Counted from the first letter of the stretch, positions 9,832 to 18,188 are shown. The stretch: DNA of 64,000 bases from Azospirillum sp. (GCA_016124535.1 WGNK01000003.1:350001-414000), one strand, 5' to 3'. The notes: a model not told the origin generated them from the sequence alone. Numbers and translations are program-made.

Positions 9832-10545
9832 GTGAACATCGCGGCCTTCAGCAGCGGATTGGCCACCGCGCGGCTCTATCAGGGCGGCGGCGGCGCGCTT
9901 TCGCCGGCAAAGACCCTGGTGGACGGCGTCACGGCGCCGTCGACGGCGGCCGCAGGCACCGCTTCCGGATCAGGGCAGACCGCATCAGGGCAGACCGCGG
10001 CCGGCAAGGCCGAAATCCAGCGGCTTCAGAAGCGCGATGCCGAAGTCCGCGCCCATGAGCAGGCCCATGCCGCGGCCGGTGGCGGCTTCGCCGGGGCCCC
10101 ATCCTATGAGTACGAAACCGGCCCCGACGGCAAACAATACGCGGTCGGCGGTGAGGTCGATATCGATGTCAACCCGGTCCGCAATGATCCGCAGGCGACG
10201 ATCGCCAAGTTGGAGCAGGTCAAGCGCGCCGCCAACGCCCCGGCCCAGCCCTCGGCCAAGGACTATCAGGTCGCGGCCCAGGCCGACCTCGGCATCGCCC
10301 AGGCGACCTCCGAGCTGCGCAGCCAGGGGAGCGGCCAGACCAAGAGCCGGAACGGCGCTGAATCCGGGCCGGCGAGTGGCGGTCGTGCCAGCGGCGCTCC
10401 GAACGCAGCCACGCTTGCCCAAGCGATCGCCGGTGCCGCATCCGACAGCGCCGCCGTCAGTTTCGGACGCGGCCTTGCCGCCTACGCCAGCGCCGCCACC
10501 CTTGGTTCCCGCTCGACCCAAAGCGGTTCCAGCGTCACCGTGTGA
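9832..10545 (+). CDS. Putative metalloprotease-like protein (SprA-related / CJM1_0395 family)
   Basis: About 237 residues. The recognisable core (about 60-150) carries EVRAHEQAHAAAGG, which includes an HEQAH zinc-binding-like motif, followed by YEYETGPDGKQYAVGGEVDIDV and a Pro-containing helix region AKLEQVKRAANAPAQPSAKDYQVAAQA. This order is that of the SprA-related or putative metalloprotease CJM1_0395 family seen in many proteobacteria. Both flanks are Ala/Gly/Ser-rich and probably disordered. GTG at 9832 is preferred over ATG at 9790 because AAAGGA sits at a suitable distance. No signal peptide is obvious. Proteolytic activity has not, to my knowledge, been established for the family. A TTAACC element at about 9745 might belong to its promoter. 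Confidence 0.7.
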   Translation: MNIAAFSSGLATARLYQGGGGALSPAKTLVDGVTAPSTAAAGTASGSGQTASGQTAAGKAEIQRLQKRDAEVRAHEQAHAAAGGGFAGAPSYEYETGPDGKQYAVGGEVDIDVNPVRNDPQATIAKLEQVKRAANAPAQPSAKDYQVAAQADLGIAQATSELRSQGSGQTKSRNGAESGPASGGRASGAPNAATLAQAIAGAASDSAAVSFGRGLAAYASAATLGSRSTQSGSSVTV

Positions 10546-11352
10546 CCCGGCTTGGCCGTCCTGGCCCGGCGAGTCGCCGTGATGACCGCGACCCCGCCAG
10601 ATCAGCGGCGGTGATCCGGGGGTACCGGGAACCCTTCGCCAGCATGTAAAGAGTCATCATTATGCCTGCAGCACTTTGACGCAGGTTATGTTGACCCGCG
10701 CAGCAGAACCGCAAATTCTCTGGATTGACGGGTCGGAAAAGACGCAGTCAAGCATTAAGCGCACCGTGTTCTGTCGGAAATCCCCGTTTGATCTCAAAGG
10801 TTTCCTCCGGCTGGTGGAAAGCTGCGGTGGTGGCCGATGGTGCCGGATTGCATTCTCGGCGAGCACTGCCACGGTCCCGCACGCCGGTTCATTCACCTTC
10901 GACCCGACCAGGAATTCGTCAGTGCAGGAGGTCTGGCGTCCATACCCATTAGTAAATTATGGATATAATTTGAGTGCCAAGGATCAAGAGAGGCACTTGG
11001 GATGCTCCCTGCGCCAGCGATGAGTCTAAGCAAAACGCGGTGTTATTCAGCCACTGGGACGAAAATGCGGCTTCAGGAGCAGCGGCGTGGGGCCGAAAGA
11101 TCGAGAGCCGGCAACTCAGCCGACAATAAATACTTCAGTATTGCGAAGCTTTATTAACAACACGAGTGGATTTGTACCCACTGAGCGGTTGATCGGCAAC
11201 CCCGAAGCGCGACATCCAATAGCTTGAATTATAATCTTTAGCAGTCATATCTGGAGGAGCGAGAAACACTGACATCGCGTTGTTTGGAAACAATGAAACT
11301 AATTTTGTGATGATTGTTCGGCCAGCGCCGGACGAAAGTTGGAGAGGGTGCC
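10546..11352. other. Long AT-richer intergenic region upstream of a MarR gene
   Basis: About 800 bases with no convincing gene. The composition is clearly less GC-rich than the surroundings, especially from 10950 to 11330. It contains TATAAT hexamers at 10964-10969 and 11230-11235 and a small palindrome AATAC-TTCA-GTATT near 11128-11141. An open frame at 10676-11023 (115 codons, TTG start) has no recognisable family, no ribosome binding site and weak GC3 bias, so it is not called. The stretch may hold the promoter and operators of the MarR gene at 11353, or decayed or transferred DNA. Confidence 0.5.
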
Positions 11353-11988
11353 ATGATGGAAAAATTGCAGCATGCACAGTCCATCTGGCCGCATGCCGAC
11401 ATGGAACGGCCGGGTGGCAACAGGAGTTTGAGGGTCATGTCCGGAAAACAGGCGGCACGAGACGGTGACTACCCATGCGAAGCCGGCACACCGAATAGAT
11501 ATGGTGATGGTGGTAGCGGGATTGCCATCGGATATATCGTGCGTGACGTCCACCGCGCATTTTCTCGCGCGTTGCAGGCACGTATCGCCAGTCACGGCGT
11601 CAGTATGGGGCAGTGGTTCTTTCTGCGTGCCCTATGGGACGAGGATGGCCTGACCCAACGGGAACTCAGCCAGCGGGTCGGCATGATGGAGCCGACCACG
11701 GTCACCGCGCTCAATGGGATGGAGCGGCGAAATCTGGTCGAGCGGGTGCGCAATACGCATGACCGCCGCAAGGTCAACATCTTCCTGACCCCGAAGGGCC
11801 GGGCATTGCGCGAAGTCCTGCTGCCCTGCTCGGTCGGCGTCAATGAACAGGCGACCCAAGGCATCAGCGCCGCCGATCTCGCTCGCGCCATTCAGGTATT
11901 GAGCCAGATGGCGGTCAATCTCAACGCCACCGGCGCGTCGGAAAGCGGGTTCGACGATGCCGATCGCGACGCGGCGAGCGACGGCTGA
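11353..11988 (+). CDS. MarR family transcriptional regulator with long N-terminal extension
   Basis: 211 residues. The winged-helix domain covers about residues 65-180: GYIVRDVHRAFSRAL (dimer helix), MGQWFFLRALWDEDGLTQRELSQRVGM, the recognition helix region MEPTTVTALNGMERRNLVERV, and the wing NTHDRRKVNIFLTPKGRAL. About 60 residues of unmatched, charged sequence precede it; a typical MarR protein is about 140-150 residues. ATG at 11353 has GGAGAGG eight bases upstream; an in-frame start at 11314 lacks one. An Asp-rich tail ends the protein. It probably represses its own promoter and a nearby gene, but no obvious divergent target is present. It is separated from the convergent pentapeptide-repeat gene by a strong hairpin. 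Confidence 0.88.
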   Translation: MMEKLQHAQSIWPHADMERPGGNRSLRVMSGKQAARDGDYPCEAGTPNRYGDGGSGIAIGYIVRDVHRAFSRALQARIASHGVSMGQWFFLRALWDEDGLTQRELSQRVGMMEPTTVTALNGMERRNLVERVRNTHDRRKVNIFLTPKGRALREVLLPCSVGVNEQATQGISAADLARAIQVLSQMAVNLNATGASESGFDDADRDAASDG

Positions 11989-12000
11989 TCCGATCGCCAC

Positions 12001-12041
12001 TCCGGCTGTCCGCCCGCGACCACCGCGGGCGGACAGCCGGA
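12001..12041. terminator. Perfect 18-bp stem-loop between convergent genes
   Basis: Left arm 12001-12018 and right arm 12024-12041 are exactly complementary, with a five-base loop ACCAC. It sits between the MarR stop (11988) and the pentapeptide-repeat stop (12054), which face each other. No T-run follows on either strand, so it would work as a stable bidirectional RNA hairpin rather than a textbook intrinsic terminator. Confidence 0.65.
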
Positions 12042-12053
12042 TCGGGCCGGGAG

Positions 12054-13361
12054 CTAGCCGGCACTCGCCGGCATCGTTGCCCCGGCGGTGTTCGCACCCT
12101 CCAGATTGGTGCCACGCAGATTGGCATCGGCCAGCAAGGCGCCGCTCAGATCCGCAGAGCGCAGGTCGGCGCCGCTGAGGTTGGCGCCGCGCAGATTGCC
12201 GCGGACCAGCGACGCTTCGATCAGCTTGCAGCCGCTGAGATTCGCCGGCCATAGCCGGCCGGTTGGCTTGCCGTCGGCGCCCTTGATGTCGACCCAGGCG
12301 AGGCCGATGCTTTCCATAACGGCATTGGACAGATCGCTGCCGCGCAGGTTGGACCCGTCCAGGATCGCCCGGCTGAGATCCGCGCCACGCAAGTCGGCGT
12401 TCGAGATGTCGCACATGATCAACAGGGCGTCGCGCAGCCGCGCACCGGCAAGGATGACGCCCTTAAGGTTGGCGCCGCTGAGATTGACGCCCTGCAGATC
12501 GATATGCGCCAGATTGGCACCGCTGAGATCCGCGCGGGCGCCGCTGTCGCCGTTGCTGTTGATCCAGGAATAGTGACTTTGCAGGGAGTCTTGAATCTGC
12601 GACGAGAAATTCTCCGCCGAGCGGGCCATGTTGGCGCCGGTGGTATCGGCGCCGCTGAGGTCAACGCCGTCGAGCTTGGCGCCCTGAAGGTCGGCGTTGC
12701 GCAGATTGGCGCCGGCCAGCACCGCGCCGGCCAGGTTGGCGTCGCGCAGCACCGCGCCGGAGAGATTGACCCCCGACAGGTCGCTGCCCCGCAGGTCGGC
12801 CTTGGTCAGGTTGACGTTCTTCATATTGGAGCGGGACAGGATGGCGCCGGTCAGCAGCGCGCCCTCGCAATCGGCGCCGGCCATGCTGACCTCCGACAGG
12901 TCGGCGCCCGACAGGTTGGCGTTGGACAACATGGCGTCGTCCATATTGGCGCCGGCCAGATCGGCTCTGACAAAATTGAGCCCGCCGCTGCCGCCGCCAC
13001 TACCCGGCTTGCCACCGTAAAGCAGAGCGCCGCCACGGAAATCGGCCTCACGCAGAATCGCCTTCTTCAGGCTGGCGCCGCGCAGGTGGGCGCCGCGCAG
13101 GTCGGCGCGGAACAGATTGCAGCCCGACATCTCGGCACGGGTCAGATGGGCGGCAAACAGATCCGAATGGGCGAGATTGGCATTCGAAAGATCGCAGTCG
13201 ATCAGGTTGGCGCCTGAAAGCTTCCCGGACTCAAGATTGACTCCGGAAAGACTGGCTCCTTCCAGATTGGCCATTGCCAAATTGGCCCGGTTGCCGCCGG
13301 GCTTTTTTTTCAAAAAGCGTTCGTGCCTGTCAAGAATGGCGACCAGTTCGTGGGGAGTCAT
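12054..13361 (-). CDS. Long pentapeptide-repeat protein
   Basis: 435 residues, almost all in A(N/D)LxG-type pentapeptides (for example NLSGANL, DLSGADT, NLRGANL). They are expected to stack into a right-handed quadrilateral beta helix. A short N-terminal helix (MTPHELVAILDRHERFLKKKPGG) precedes the repeats. Two interruptions are visible: a Gly-rich loop GGKPGSGGGSGG near residue 118 and a segment containing FSSQIQDSLQSHYSWINSNG near 250. A third insert (WVDIKGADGKPTGRLWPANL) lies near 370. ATG at 13361 was chosen; the frame stays open to 13511 but upstream sequence is not repeat-like. There is no signal peptide. Known members include gyrase-protecting proteins (Qnr/MfpA), but those are about half this length, so no such role is claimed. 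Its function is unknown. Confidence 0.88.
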   Translation of the reverse strand: MTPHELVAILDRHERFLKKKPGGNRANLAMANLEGASLSGVNLESGKLSGANLIDCDLSNANLAHSDLFAAHLTRAEMSGCNLFRADLRGAHLRGASLKKAILREADFRGGALLYGGKPGSGGGSGGLNFVRADLAGANMDDAMLSNANLSGADLSEVSMAGADCEGALLTGAILSRSNMKNVNLTKADLRGSDLSGVNLSGAVLRDANLAGAVLAGANLRNADLQGAKLDGVDLSGADTTGANMARSAENFSSQIQDSLQSHYSWINSNGDSGARADLSGANLAHIDLQGVNLSGANLKGVILAGARLRDALLIMCDISNADLRGADLSRAILDGSNLRGSDLSNAVMESIGLAWVDIKGADGKPTGRLWPANLSGCKLIEASLVRGNLRGANLSGADLRSADLSGALLADANLRGTNLEGANTAGATMPASAG

Positions 13362-13507
13362 CGGCCAGTTCCGATTCGATCGCGTGCTTGGACCACGGCC
13401 TACCCTTTGGCAGCACCGAGTTGGAGACTGTGCCACCGCCCAGGCCGGGGCCGCAACAAGCATATCTGCAGGATGGACCGCCGCGGCAAGGCGCGATCGT
13501 CGCTCTC

Positions 13508-13876
13508 TCACTCGGTGACGGCGATCGGTTGCCGGGTGGGCGAGAGCACGATGTCCTGGTGTGCGGCCACCGCGCCGTCGAGGATCAGCCGGACCGCCCA
13601 GGACAGGGTGAACAGGCGGCCGCTAAAACTATAGGGGCCCGCGGGCAACCCCAACTCAAAGACCCGGTCATCGACGCTGCCCGGTGCGTCGAACGGGATT
13701 GTCGCCACCACCCGGTCTTCCGCCCCGCCCTTGCCGCGGACGAACCAGATCAGTTGGACCGCGGCCTCCCGGAGGCGCTCGTCGAGGCGCCACCGGACAG
13801 AGCCGCCGAGCAAATCGCCGGGGAGCAGGAAGGTGTGTCCGCCGGTCAACTCGATATGCGCCGATAGGATCGTCAT
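13508..13876 (-). CDS. Small arrestin-like beta-sandwich protein
   Basis: 122 residues. The sequence alternates short beta strands: ILSAHIELTGGHTFLLPGDLLGGSVRWRL, AVQLIWFVRGKG, then VATIPFDAP, FELGLPAGPYSFSG and LSWAVRLILDG. The pattern (G-G-x-V-x-W, a WxxxGKG strand, a LPxxPYSFxG strand and a WxxxL strand) is that of bacterial arrestin-like domains. There is no signal peptide or membrane segment. ATG at 13876 has GGACGAG upstream; the longer TTG start at 13894 lacks a site. It lies directly downstream of a membrane protein with a similar beta-rich domain (13938-14582), on the same strand and 61 bases apart, so the two probably form an operon and perhaps a complex. Function unknown. Confidence 0.65.
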   Translation of the reverse strand: MTILSAHIELTGGHTFLLPGDLLGGSVRWRLDERLREAAVQLIWFVRGKGGAEDRVVATIPFDAPGSVDDRVFELGLPAGPYSFSGRLFTLSWAVRLILDGAVAAHQDIVLSPTRQPIAVTE

Positions 13877-13937
13877 CGCCGGTCGCTCGTCCAATTTCGC
13901 GGTTTTCAGCAGGCTTTCCGTCCGGCCATCGTCGAAG

Positions 13938-14582
13938 TCAGGTCAAGAGCGGCAACGGCCGCACGACGAATTCCAGCTCTTGGCGGACATGGGGCCAGCG
14001 GTCGCTGCCGCCATAGAGGCAGACATACCAGGCAACGCGGCTGCCGCGGCCGGAGAAACTCGGCATCGAGTCGCGGGGAATTCGCAGCGTCGTGCTGCCG
14101 CGGCTGATTTCTTCGGCCGAACTCGATTGAATCACGCCGATCCGCCGAAACACCCGTCGCTCGGCAATCATCGCCGGGCCACGTCCGGTGTGCTTGGGTG
14201 CCAAAACCTCTTCGCGACCTTCAAGCCGAACGATCAGCCGGGGGATGCGCGCGACGGCGCCGTCGAACTGCCACGACACGTCGATCGGTTCGCCCAGGAC
14301 CGCGACCGGCGGGTCGATCTCGATGGTCACCCGCGGATTGAGCAGCGGCACGCCGAGATAAATCGCCAGCCCGATCAGCGCCAGCCCGGCGAGGGCAAAG
14401 GGCAGTACCACCAGAAACACCGACCAATCGACCAGATCCCAGGGCCCGCCGCTCAGCAACACCGAATGGACCACGCGCAGCACCGCGGCATTCCACACCA
14501 GGGCGATCATCAGGACGGCGGAAAATCCGGCGAAACGGACCGCCTTCCTGCTGCGGATTCGGGCCGGAGGCACGGCGGACAT
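13938..14582 (-). CDS. Two-TM membrane protein with extra-membrane beta domain
   Basis: 214 residues. There are two membrane helices, about 18-40 (FAGFSAVLMIALVWNAAVL) and 52-80 (WSVFLVVLPFALAGLALIGL), then a C-terminal beta-rich domain: VTIEIDPPVAVLGEPIDVSW, RLIVRLEGREEVL and TTLRIPRDSMPSFSGRGSRVAWYVCL. The strand PxxxPSFxGxxxxVxW resembles an arrestin-type domain and parallels the neighbour at 13508-13876. ATG at 14582 has GGAG seven bases upstream; a TTG start at 14639 is less likely. The protein looks like members of a poorly characterised family that pair two N-terminal helices with an arrestin-like fold. It is likely co-transcribed with 13508-13876. Confidence 0.65.
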   Translation of the reverse strand: MSAVPPARIRSRKAVRFAGFSAVLMIALVWNAAVLRVVHSVLLSGGPWDLVDWSVFLVVLPFALAGLALIGLAIYLGVPLLNPRVTIEIDPPVAVLGEPIDVSWQFDGAVARIPRLIVRLEGREEVLAPKHTGRGPAMIAERRVFRRIGVIQSSSAEEISRGSTTLRIPRDSMPSFSGRGSRVAWYVCLYGGSDRWPHVRQELEFVVRPLPLLT

Positions 14583-14903
14583 GGTCAACTCCAGGAACGG
14601 GCGTCGATTCCGGGGAACGACGGCAATCCCGCCGCCCAACCGTCGCGGGCCGAACCGTCGCGGCCCACACCGTCACCGCCACGATATATCCAGCCATCCC
14701 GGTTCAAACCACAGATTTCTCAGCCGGCGCGGCCCAGAGTGCCGGCGCCAGGGCGATCGGAGGCGCGGGACGAGCCACCCTGCCACAAGGTCCTTCTTAA
14801 AACGACGTTGACAGTGAAGGTGCGGACAAGCTCACATCGTCCGAAGCGAAGCCGTTACTGCGTCGAGAAACAGACAGCATCAGACAGAAAAGGCGACGTT
14901 GTC
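14583..14903. other. Intergenic region between divergent membrane-protein and response-regulator genes
   Basis: About 320 bases. TTGACA at about 14808 could be the -35 of a promoter for the response regulator, but a good -10 is not seen at 17 bases. GGTTCAAACC near 14700 resembles a tRNA T-arm, but no cloverleaf can be built around it. Nothing else is recognised. Confidence 0.4.
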
Positions 14904-15290
14904 ATGAAACGGGTACTCATTGTTGACGATGCTGAGGAGGTTCGGTTTTCTCTCGGTCTGGCGTTATCGGGGGCCGGATTCGAAGTCCAGGAGGCGCCAG
15001 ATGGCAGAGAAGCACTGCGGCTGCTGAGCGAAAGCCTATTCGATCTATTGGTCACGGATCTGTGGATGCCGGGCGTCGACGGTATCGCGCTTTTGAAACG
15101 AATTCGGACCGAGCAGCCCAGACTTAAAGTCCTGGTGGTGTCCGGTGGGGGCCCGCATACGCCACTCGACTTTTCCGATGCGCTGGCGCGGACCTGGGGG
15201 GCAGATGGTGTCTTGCTAAAGCCGATCGCAACGGTGGATCTGCTGTGCGAAGTTAATCGACTTCTGACACCGGTTCTGAACCCCCGTTGA
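14904..15290 (+). CDS. Single-domain response regulator (CheY-like)
   Basis: 128 residues, a lone receiver domain: RVLIVDDAEEVR (acidic pocket), LLVTDLWMPGVDG (phospho-acceptor Asp near 53), LVVSGGG (Ser/Thr switch) and LLKPI (conserved Lys). There is no output domain, so it must act by protein contact or in a phosphorelay. AAAAGG lies about ten bases before the ATG at 14904. An ORF extension upstream to 13731 is not credible. Its 3' end overlaps the convergent MarR gene by 38 bases. No cognate kinase is adjacent; the hybrid kinase at 397-3420 is about 11 kb away. Confidence 0.9.
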   Translation: MKRVLIVDDAEEVRFSLGLALSGAGFEVQEAPDGREALRLLSESLFDLLVTDLWMPGVDGIALLKRIRTEQPRLKVLVVSGGGPHTPLDFSDALARTWGADGVLLKPIATVDLLCEVNRLLTPVLNPR

Positions 15291-15741
15291 CCCGGCCGCC
15301 GTTGCCGCGGTCGTGGCTCCGCTGCAAGGCGAACAGCCCATAGAGCAGCGCTTCCATCGCCACCGCCAGGGCCTCCCGCTGTTCCGACGGCATCGCCTCG
15401 ATGGTCGCCGCCATAGCCTCGCGCGGGTCGCGCTTCAGCAAGTCCTGGCCCGACGACGTCACCGCGATCAGGTCGGCCCGACGGCTCAACGGGTTGGCTG
15501 CGCGGGCGAGCAAACCCTTCTCGACCAGAGTCCGCACCGTGCGGGCGACCGGCCCCAGGCTCATGCCCTGAAAACGCGCCAAGCCGGCGGTGGTTCGGGC
15601 AGAAGCCGGTGCTTCGGAGAAGAACCGTAACGCGGTCCACTGCGCCGGATAAAGCCCTTCAGCATATCCGAGCGAATGAATCAGCCGCGACGCTTGCTCG
15701 ATCAGCGCGGCAATTCCTTGTGAAGAGATCTGCGTGTGCAT
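15253..15741 (-). CDS. MarR family transcriptional regulator
   Basis: 162 residues. IEQASRLIHSLGYAEGLYPAQWTALRFFSEA forms the N-terminal dimer helix and entry to the winged helix. TTAGLARFQGMSLGPVARTVRTLVEKGLLAR is the HTH and recognition helix, and NPLSRRADLIAVTSSGQDLL is the wing. ATG at 15741 is used; a TTG at 15789 is possible but poor. The C-terminus carries a Gly/Asn-rich tail encoded in the part that overlaps the convergent response-regulator gene (38 bases). A cluster of GTATGA/TCATAC half-sites lies about 105-180 bases upstream and may be its operator. Confidence 0.85.
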   Translation of the reverse strand: MHTQISSQGIAALIEQASRLIHSLGYAEGLYPAQWTALRFFSEAPASARTTAGLARFQGMSLGPVARTVRTLVEKGLLARAANPLSRRADLIAVTSSGQDLLKRDPREAMAATIEAMPSEQREALAVAMEALLYGLFALQRSHDRGNGGRVNGGSEPVSEVD

Positions 15742-16260
15742 TTCGATATCTCGATCCAAACCAGAAGGATAATGACAAAAAGTGCTCAATGGTTAAGTTT
15801 GCACCTCAAACTCCTCTTAATTTTTAGCGATATTACCAAAGTTTACGTATGATTCCAGCTCGTCATACAGCTATGTATGGCAATTGAACTCTGGCACTAC
15901 AGCCAAGACTCTGGTATGACATGCCCGCTTGACTCAAGAGACCGGCGGTCTCCACCGGACGGGTTGCCCAAACCGCTGCCATAAGTAGATCGAAACGACC
16001 CGAAGCAGGGCGAGGCAGTAGCGGAGTATGCAATCACACGAGAGGTATCTGGTTTCATGAAGCGGTTCCGCCAAGGTCAGGTTCCAATTTTCTCCTAAAA
16101 CAAGTCTCACTACCTAAAATTTGTCGCAATTAGTTGCGCCGGCTCGGGAATAAACTCAAGTGCCGGAACGAAATCCGGTCCCGGCCGGACGCCCCGGTGA
16201 CAATCCCCACCTTGCCGCTCAGTTTACAACGAATCGTTAATGAATTTGGCGGGCCACGGA
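15742..16260. other. AT-richer intergenic region upstream of MarR gene
   Basis: About 520 bases with no gene. It contains the GTATGA/TCATAC cluster annotated separately, a heptamer ACTCTGG repeated near 15887 and 15908, and a palindrome CGCAA-TTAG-TTGCG near 16124-16137. It probably carries the promoter of the minus-strand MarR gene. The right-hand part has no assigned role. Confidence 0.45.
15847..15919. promoter_or_regulatory. Cluster of GTATGA/TCATAC half-sites, possible MarR operator
   Basis: GTATGA at 15847-15852, its exact inverse TCATAC at 15863-15868, GTATGG at 15875-15880 and GTATGA at 15914-15919. The first two form a perfect inverted repeat with a ten-base spacer; the second and third form a near-perfect one with a six-base spacer. 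This is a plausible array for a dimeric winged-helix regulator, and the nearest candidate is the MarR gene starting at 15741. No binding has been shown. Confidence 0.4.
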
Positions 16261-16920
16261 TCACGATCGTCCGTAGCGCTGCTGCTGCCAGGGATCACCT
16301 CGATGGTGGTAACCCCGCGATTCCCAGGTCCCGTGGGCGTAGCGGTCGGTCAGCCAGATCTGACGTAGCCACTTGGCACTTTTCCAAAAGTAAAGATGCG
16401 GAACCACCAGGCGTAGCGGCCCGCCATGGCTGCGGCTCAGCGGCTCGTCCTGCCAATGGGTCGCCAGAAGCGCGCCCTCGGCGGCCAGATCCCCCAGCGC
16501 CAGGCAGGTTCCATAACCGTCAAGGCCCTTGATCAAAGCGAACCGTGCCGCCGGTTTCGGCCGGCCCTGCGCCAGAAGCCACCGGACCGGCACGCCGCGC
16601 CACTCATTGTCGAACCGCGACCAGCCGGCGACACAATGGATGTCGCTGGTTGAATCCGCGGAGGTCTGGCGCAGGACATCCGCCCAACGCCACTGCACCG
16701 GCCGCGCGACCATGCCGCCGACCACCAGGCGCCAATCGGACAACCCCGGATTGGGCTGTGTGCCCAGATCGAGAACCGGCCAGTCCCGCCTCAGAGTCTG
16801 ACCAGGCGGCAACCGCCGCGACACCGGCGCTGGCGCGGCATCGATCAGCCGTCCAGCCTTGGCCCAGGTTTCCTTGGCCGCGATCCGTGTTGCGGGTCCG
16901 TCGCGGGGGGCGGAGATCAT
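16261..16920 (-). CDS. Sulfite-oxidase-like molybdopterin oxidoreductase, cytosolic type
   Basis: 219 residues, the compact sulfite-oxidase-fold family (YuiH-like, only the molybdopterin domain). Key features are WRLVVGGMVARP, the segment DIHCVAGWSRFDNEWRGVPV with the likely molybdenum-ligating Cys96, then SHGGPLRLVVPHLYFWKSAKWLRQI, and the C-terminal WESRGYHHRGDPW. This GGPxRxVxPxxYxWKSxKW signature is diagnostic of the group. No Tat or Sec signal is seen, unlike the SorA homologue at 32029. The substrate is unknown. It stands alone, with divergent or unrelated neighbours. Confidence 0.88.
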   Translation of the reverse strand: MISAPRDGPATRIAAKETWAKAGRLIDAAPAPVSRRLPPGQTLRRDWPVLDLGTQPNPGLSDWRLVVGGMVARPVQWRWADVLRQTSADSTSDIHCVAGWSRFDNEWRGVPVRWLLAQGRPKPAARFALIKGLDGYGTCLALGDLAAEGALLATHWQDEPLSRSHGGPLRLVVPHLYFWKSAKWLRQIWLTDRYAHGTWESRGYHHRGDPWQQQRYGRS

Positions 16921-17013
16921 GGGTCATCCCAGCTACGGTTTCGATCGTAACTTGTTGCCAGAGTTACGTAGAAACTGGAAGGAATTTCCGGGCCGCCGAT
17001 CAAAAAAGCGTGA

Positions 17014-18150
17014 TCAGTCCTCGCACAGCTGGCGTGCAATGATCAAGCGCTGGATATCGCTGGTTCCTTCGTAGATCTTGCACACGCGGACGTCCCGGTA
17101 GATCCGCTCAACCGGGAAATCTTCCAGGTAGCCATAGCCGCCGAAGACCTGAATGGCGTCTGAACAGACCCGCTCGGCCATCTCCGAGGCGGCGAGCTTG
17201 GCCATCGCCGCCTCCTTGAGGCACGGCCGCCCGGCGTCGCGCAGCGCCGCCGCGTGATGGACGAGTTGGCGGGCGGCTTCGATCCGGGTCGCCATCGTCG
17301 CCAGACGGAACGAAACCGCCTGGTGGTCGAAGATCGGCTTGCCGAAGCTGCGGCGTTCGCGGGCATAGGCAAGCGCGTGCTCAAAGGCCGCCCGCGCCAT
17401 CCCCACCGCCTGGGAGGCGATGCCGATGCGGCCCCCTTCCAGATTGCTGAGCGCGATCCGATAGCCATCGCCCTCGGCGCCGAGCAGCAGATCCGGGGTC
17501 AGCCGGCAGTCTTCGAACACGATCTGGGCGGTGTCGGAACAGCGCTGGCCCAATTTGTGCTCGATCCGGGCGACCTGGTATCCGGGGGTGTCGGTCGGAA
17601 CCAGGAAGGCCGAGATGCCCTTGCGCCCGGCCGCCGGCTCCGTGACCGCATAGACCACCGCGATTTGGGCGGTCTGGCCGCCGGTGATGAACTGCTTGGT
17701 GCCGGACAGCACGAAGTGATTGCCGTCGCGGCGCGCCCGGGTCTTGAGGGCGGCGGCGTCGGACCCCGCCTCGGGCTCGGTCAGGCAGAACGCCCCCAGC
17801 GACGTGCCGCACGCCAACGGCCGCAGGAAGCGCTCCTTTTGCTCCGGCGTGCCGAATTTCAGCAAAGGCACGCAGCACAGCGAGTTCTGAACGCTCATGA
17901 TCGTGGAAATCGCACCATCGGCGGCGCCGATCTCCTCGATCGCCAGCGCCAGCGACAGGTAGTCGGCGCCGGCACCGTCCCACTCCTCCGGCACCACCAT
18001 GCCGAGCAGGCCGAGCCGGCCCATCTCCGCCAACTCCGCGGCGGGAAACGCCGCGGTGCGATCGCGCTCGGCGGCCCCGGGCAACAGGCGCTCGCTGGCG
18101 AAAGCCCGCGCCAGATCCCGAATCATCTCCTGATCTTCGTTGAAAAGCAT
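17014..18150 (-). CDS. Acyl-CoA dehydrogenase
   Basis: 378 residues, the usual length for a short/branched-chain acyl-CoA dehydrogenase. N-terminal helical domain from [21 protein letters not shown]-binding strands with [12 protein letters not shown] and FITGGQTA; C-terminal domain with [32 protein letters not shown] and [17 protein letters not shown]. The Glu in IYEGT is the expected catalytic base. ATG at 18150 follows GGCGAGGAA; a longer frame reaching 18594 is a shadow of the AEC gene. It lies 38 bases behind the AEC transporter on the same strand and may be co-transcribed. The enzyme oxidises an acyl-CoA to its 2-enoyl form and passes electrons to ETF; chain specificity is not readable. 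Confidence 0.93.
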   Translation of the reverse strand: MLFNEDQEMIRDLARAFASERLLPGAAERDRTAAFPAAELAEMGRLGLLGMVVPEEWDGAGADYLSLALAIEEIGAADGAISTIMSVQNSLCCVPLLKFGTPEQKERFLRPLACGTSLGAFCLTEPEAGSDAAALKTRARRDGNHFVLSGTKQFITGGQTAQIAVVYAVTEPAAGRKGISAFLVPTDTPGYQVARIEHKLGQRCSDTAQIVFEDCRLTPDLLLGAEGDGYRIALSNLEGGRIGIASQAVGMARAAFEHALAYARERRSFGKPIFDHQAVSFRLATMATRIEAARQLVHHAAALRDAGRPCLKEAAMAKLAASEMAERVCSDAIQVFGGYGYLEDFPVERIYRDVRVCKIYEGTSDIQRLIIARQLCED

Positions 18151-18188
18151 TTCCTCGCCCCATCGGTCTTCGTGCCGTTGCCGGCAGT

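Noticed and set aside
10676..11023. 115-codon frame in the AT-richer gap
   Set aside because: TTG start, no ribosome site, no family and no clear codon bias; a gene cannot be supported.
12054..13361. Apparent 15-bp repeat array resembling a repeat locus
   Set aside because: The periodicity is coding pentapeptide repeats, with no spacer structure, so it is not CRISPR.
14690..14720. T-arm-like GGTTCAAACC
   Set aside because: No D-arm, anticodon arm or acceptor stem can be paired around it, so no tRNA.
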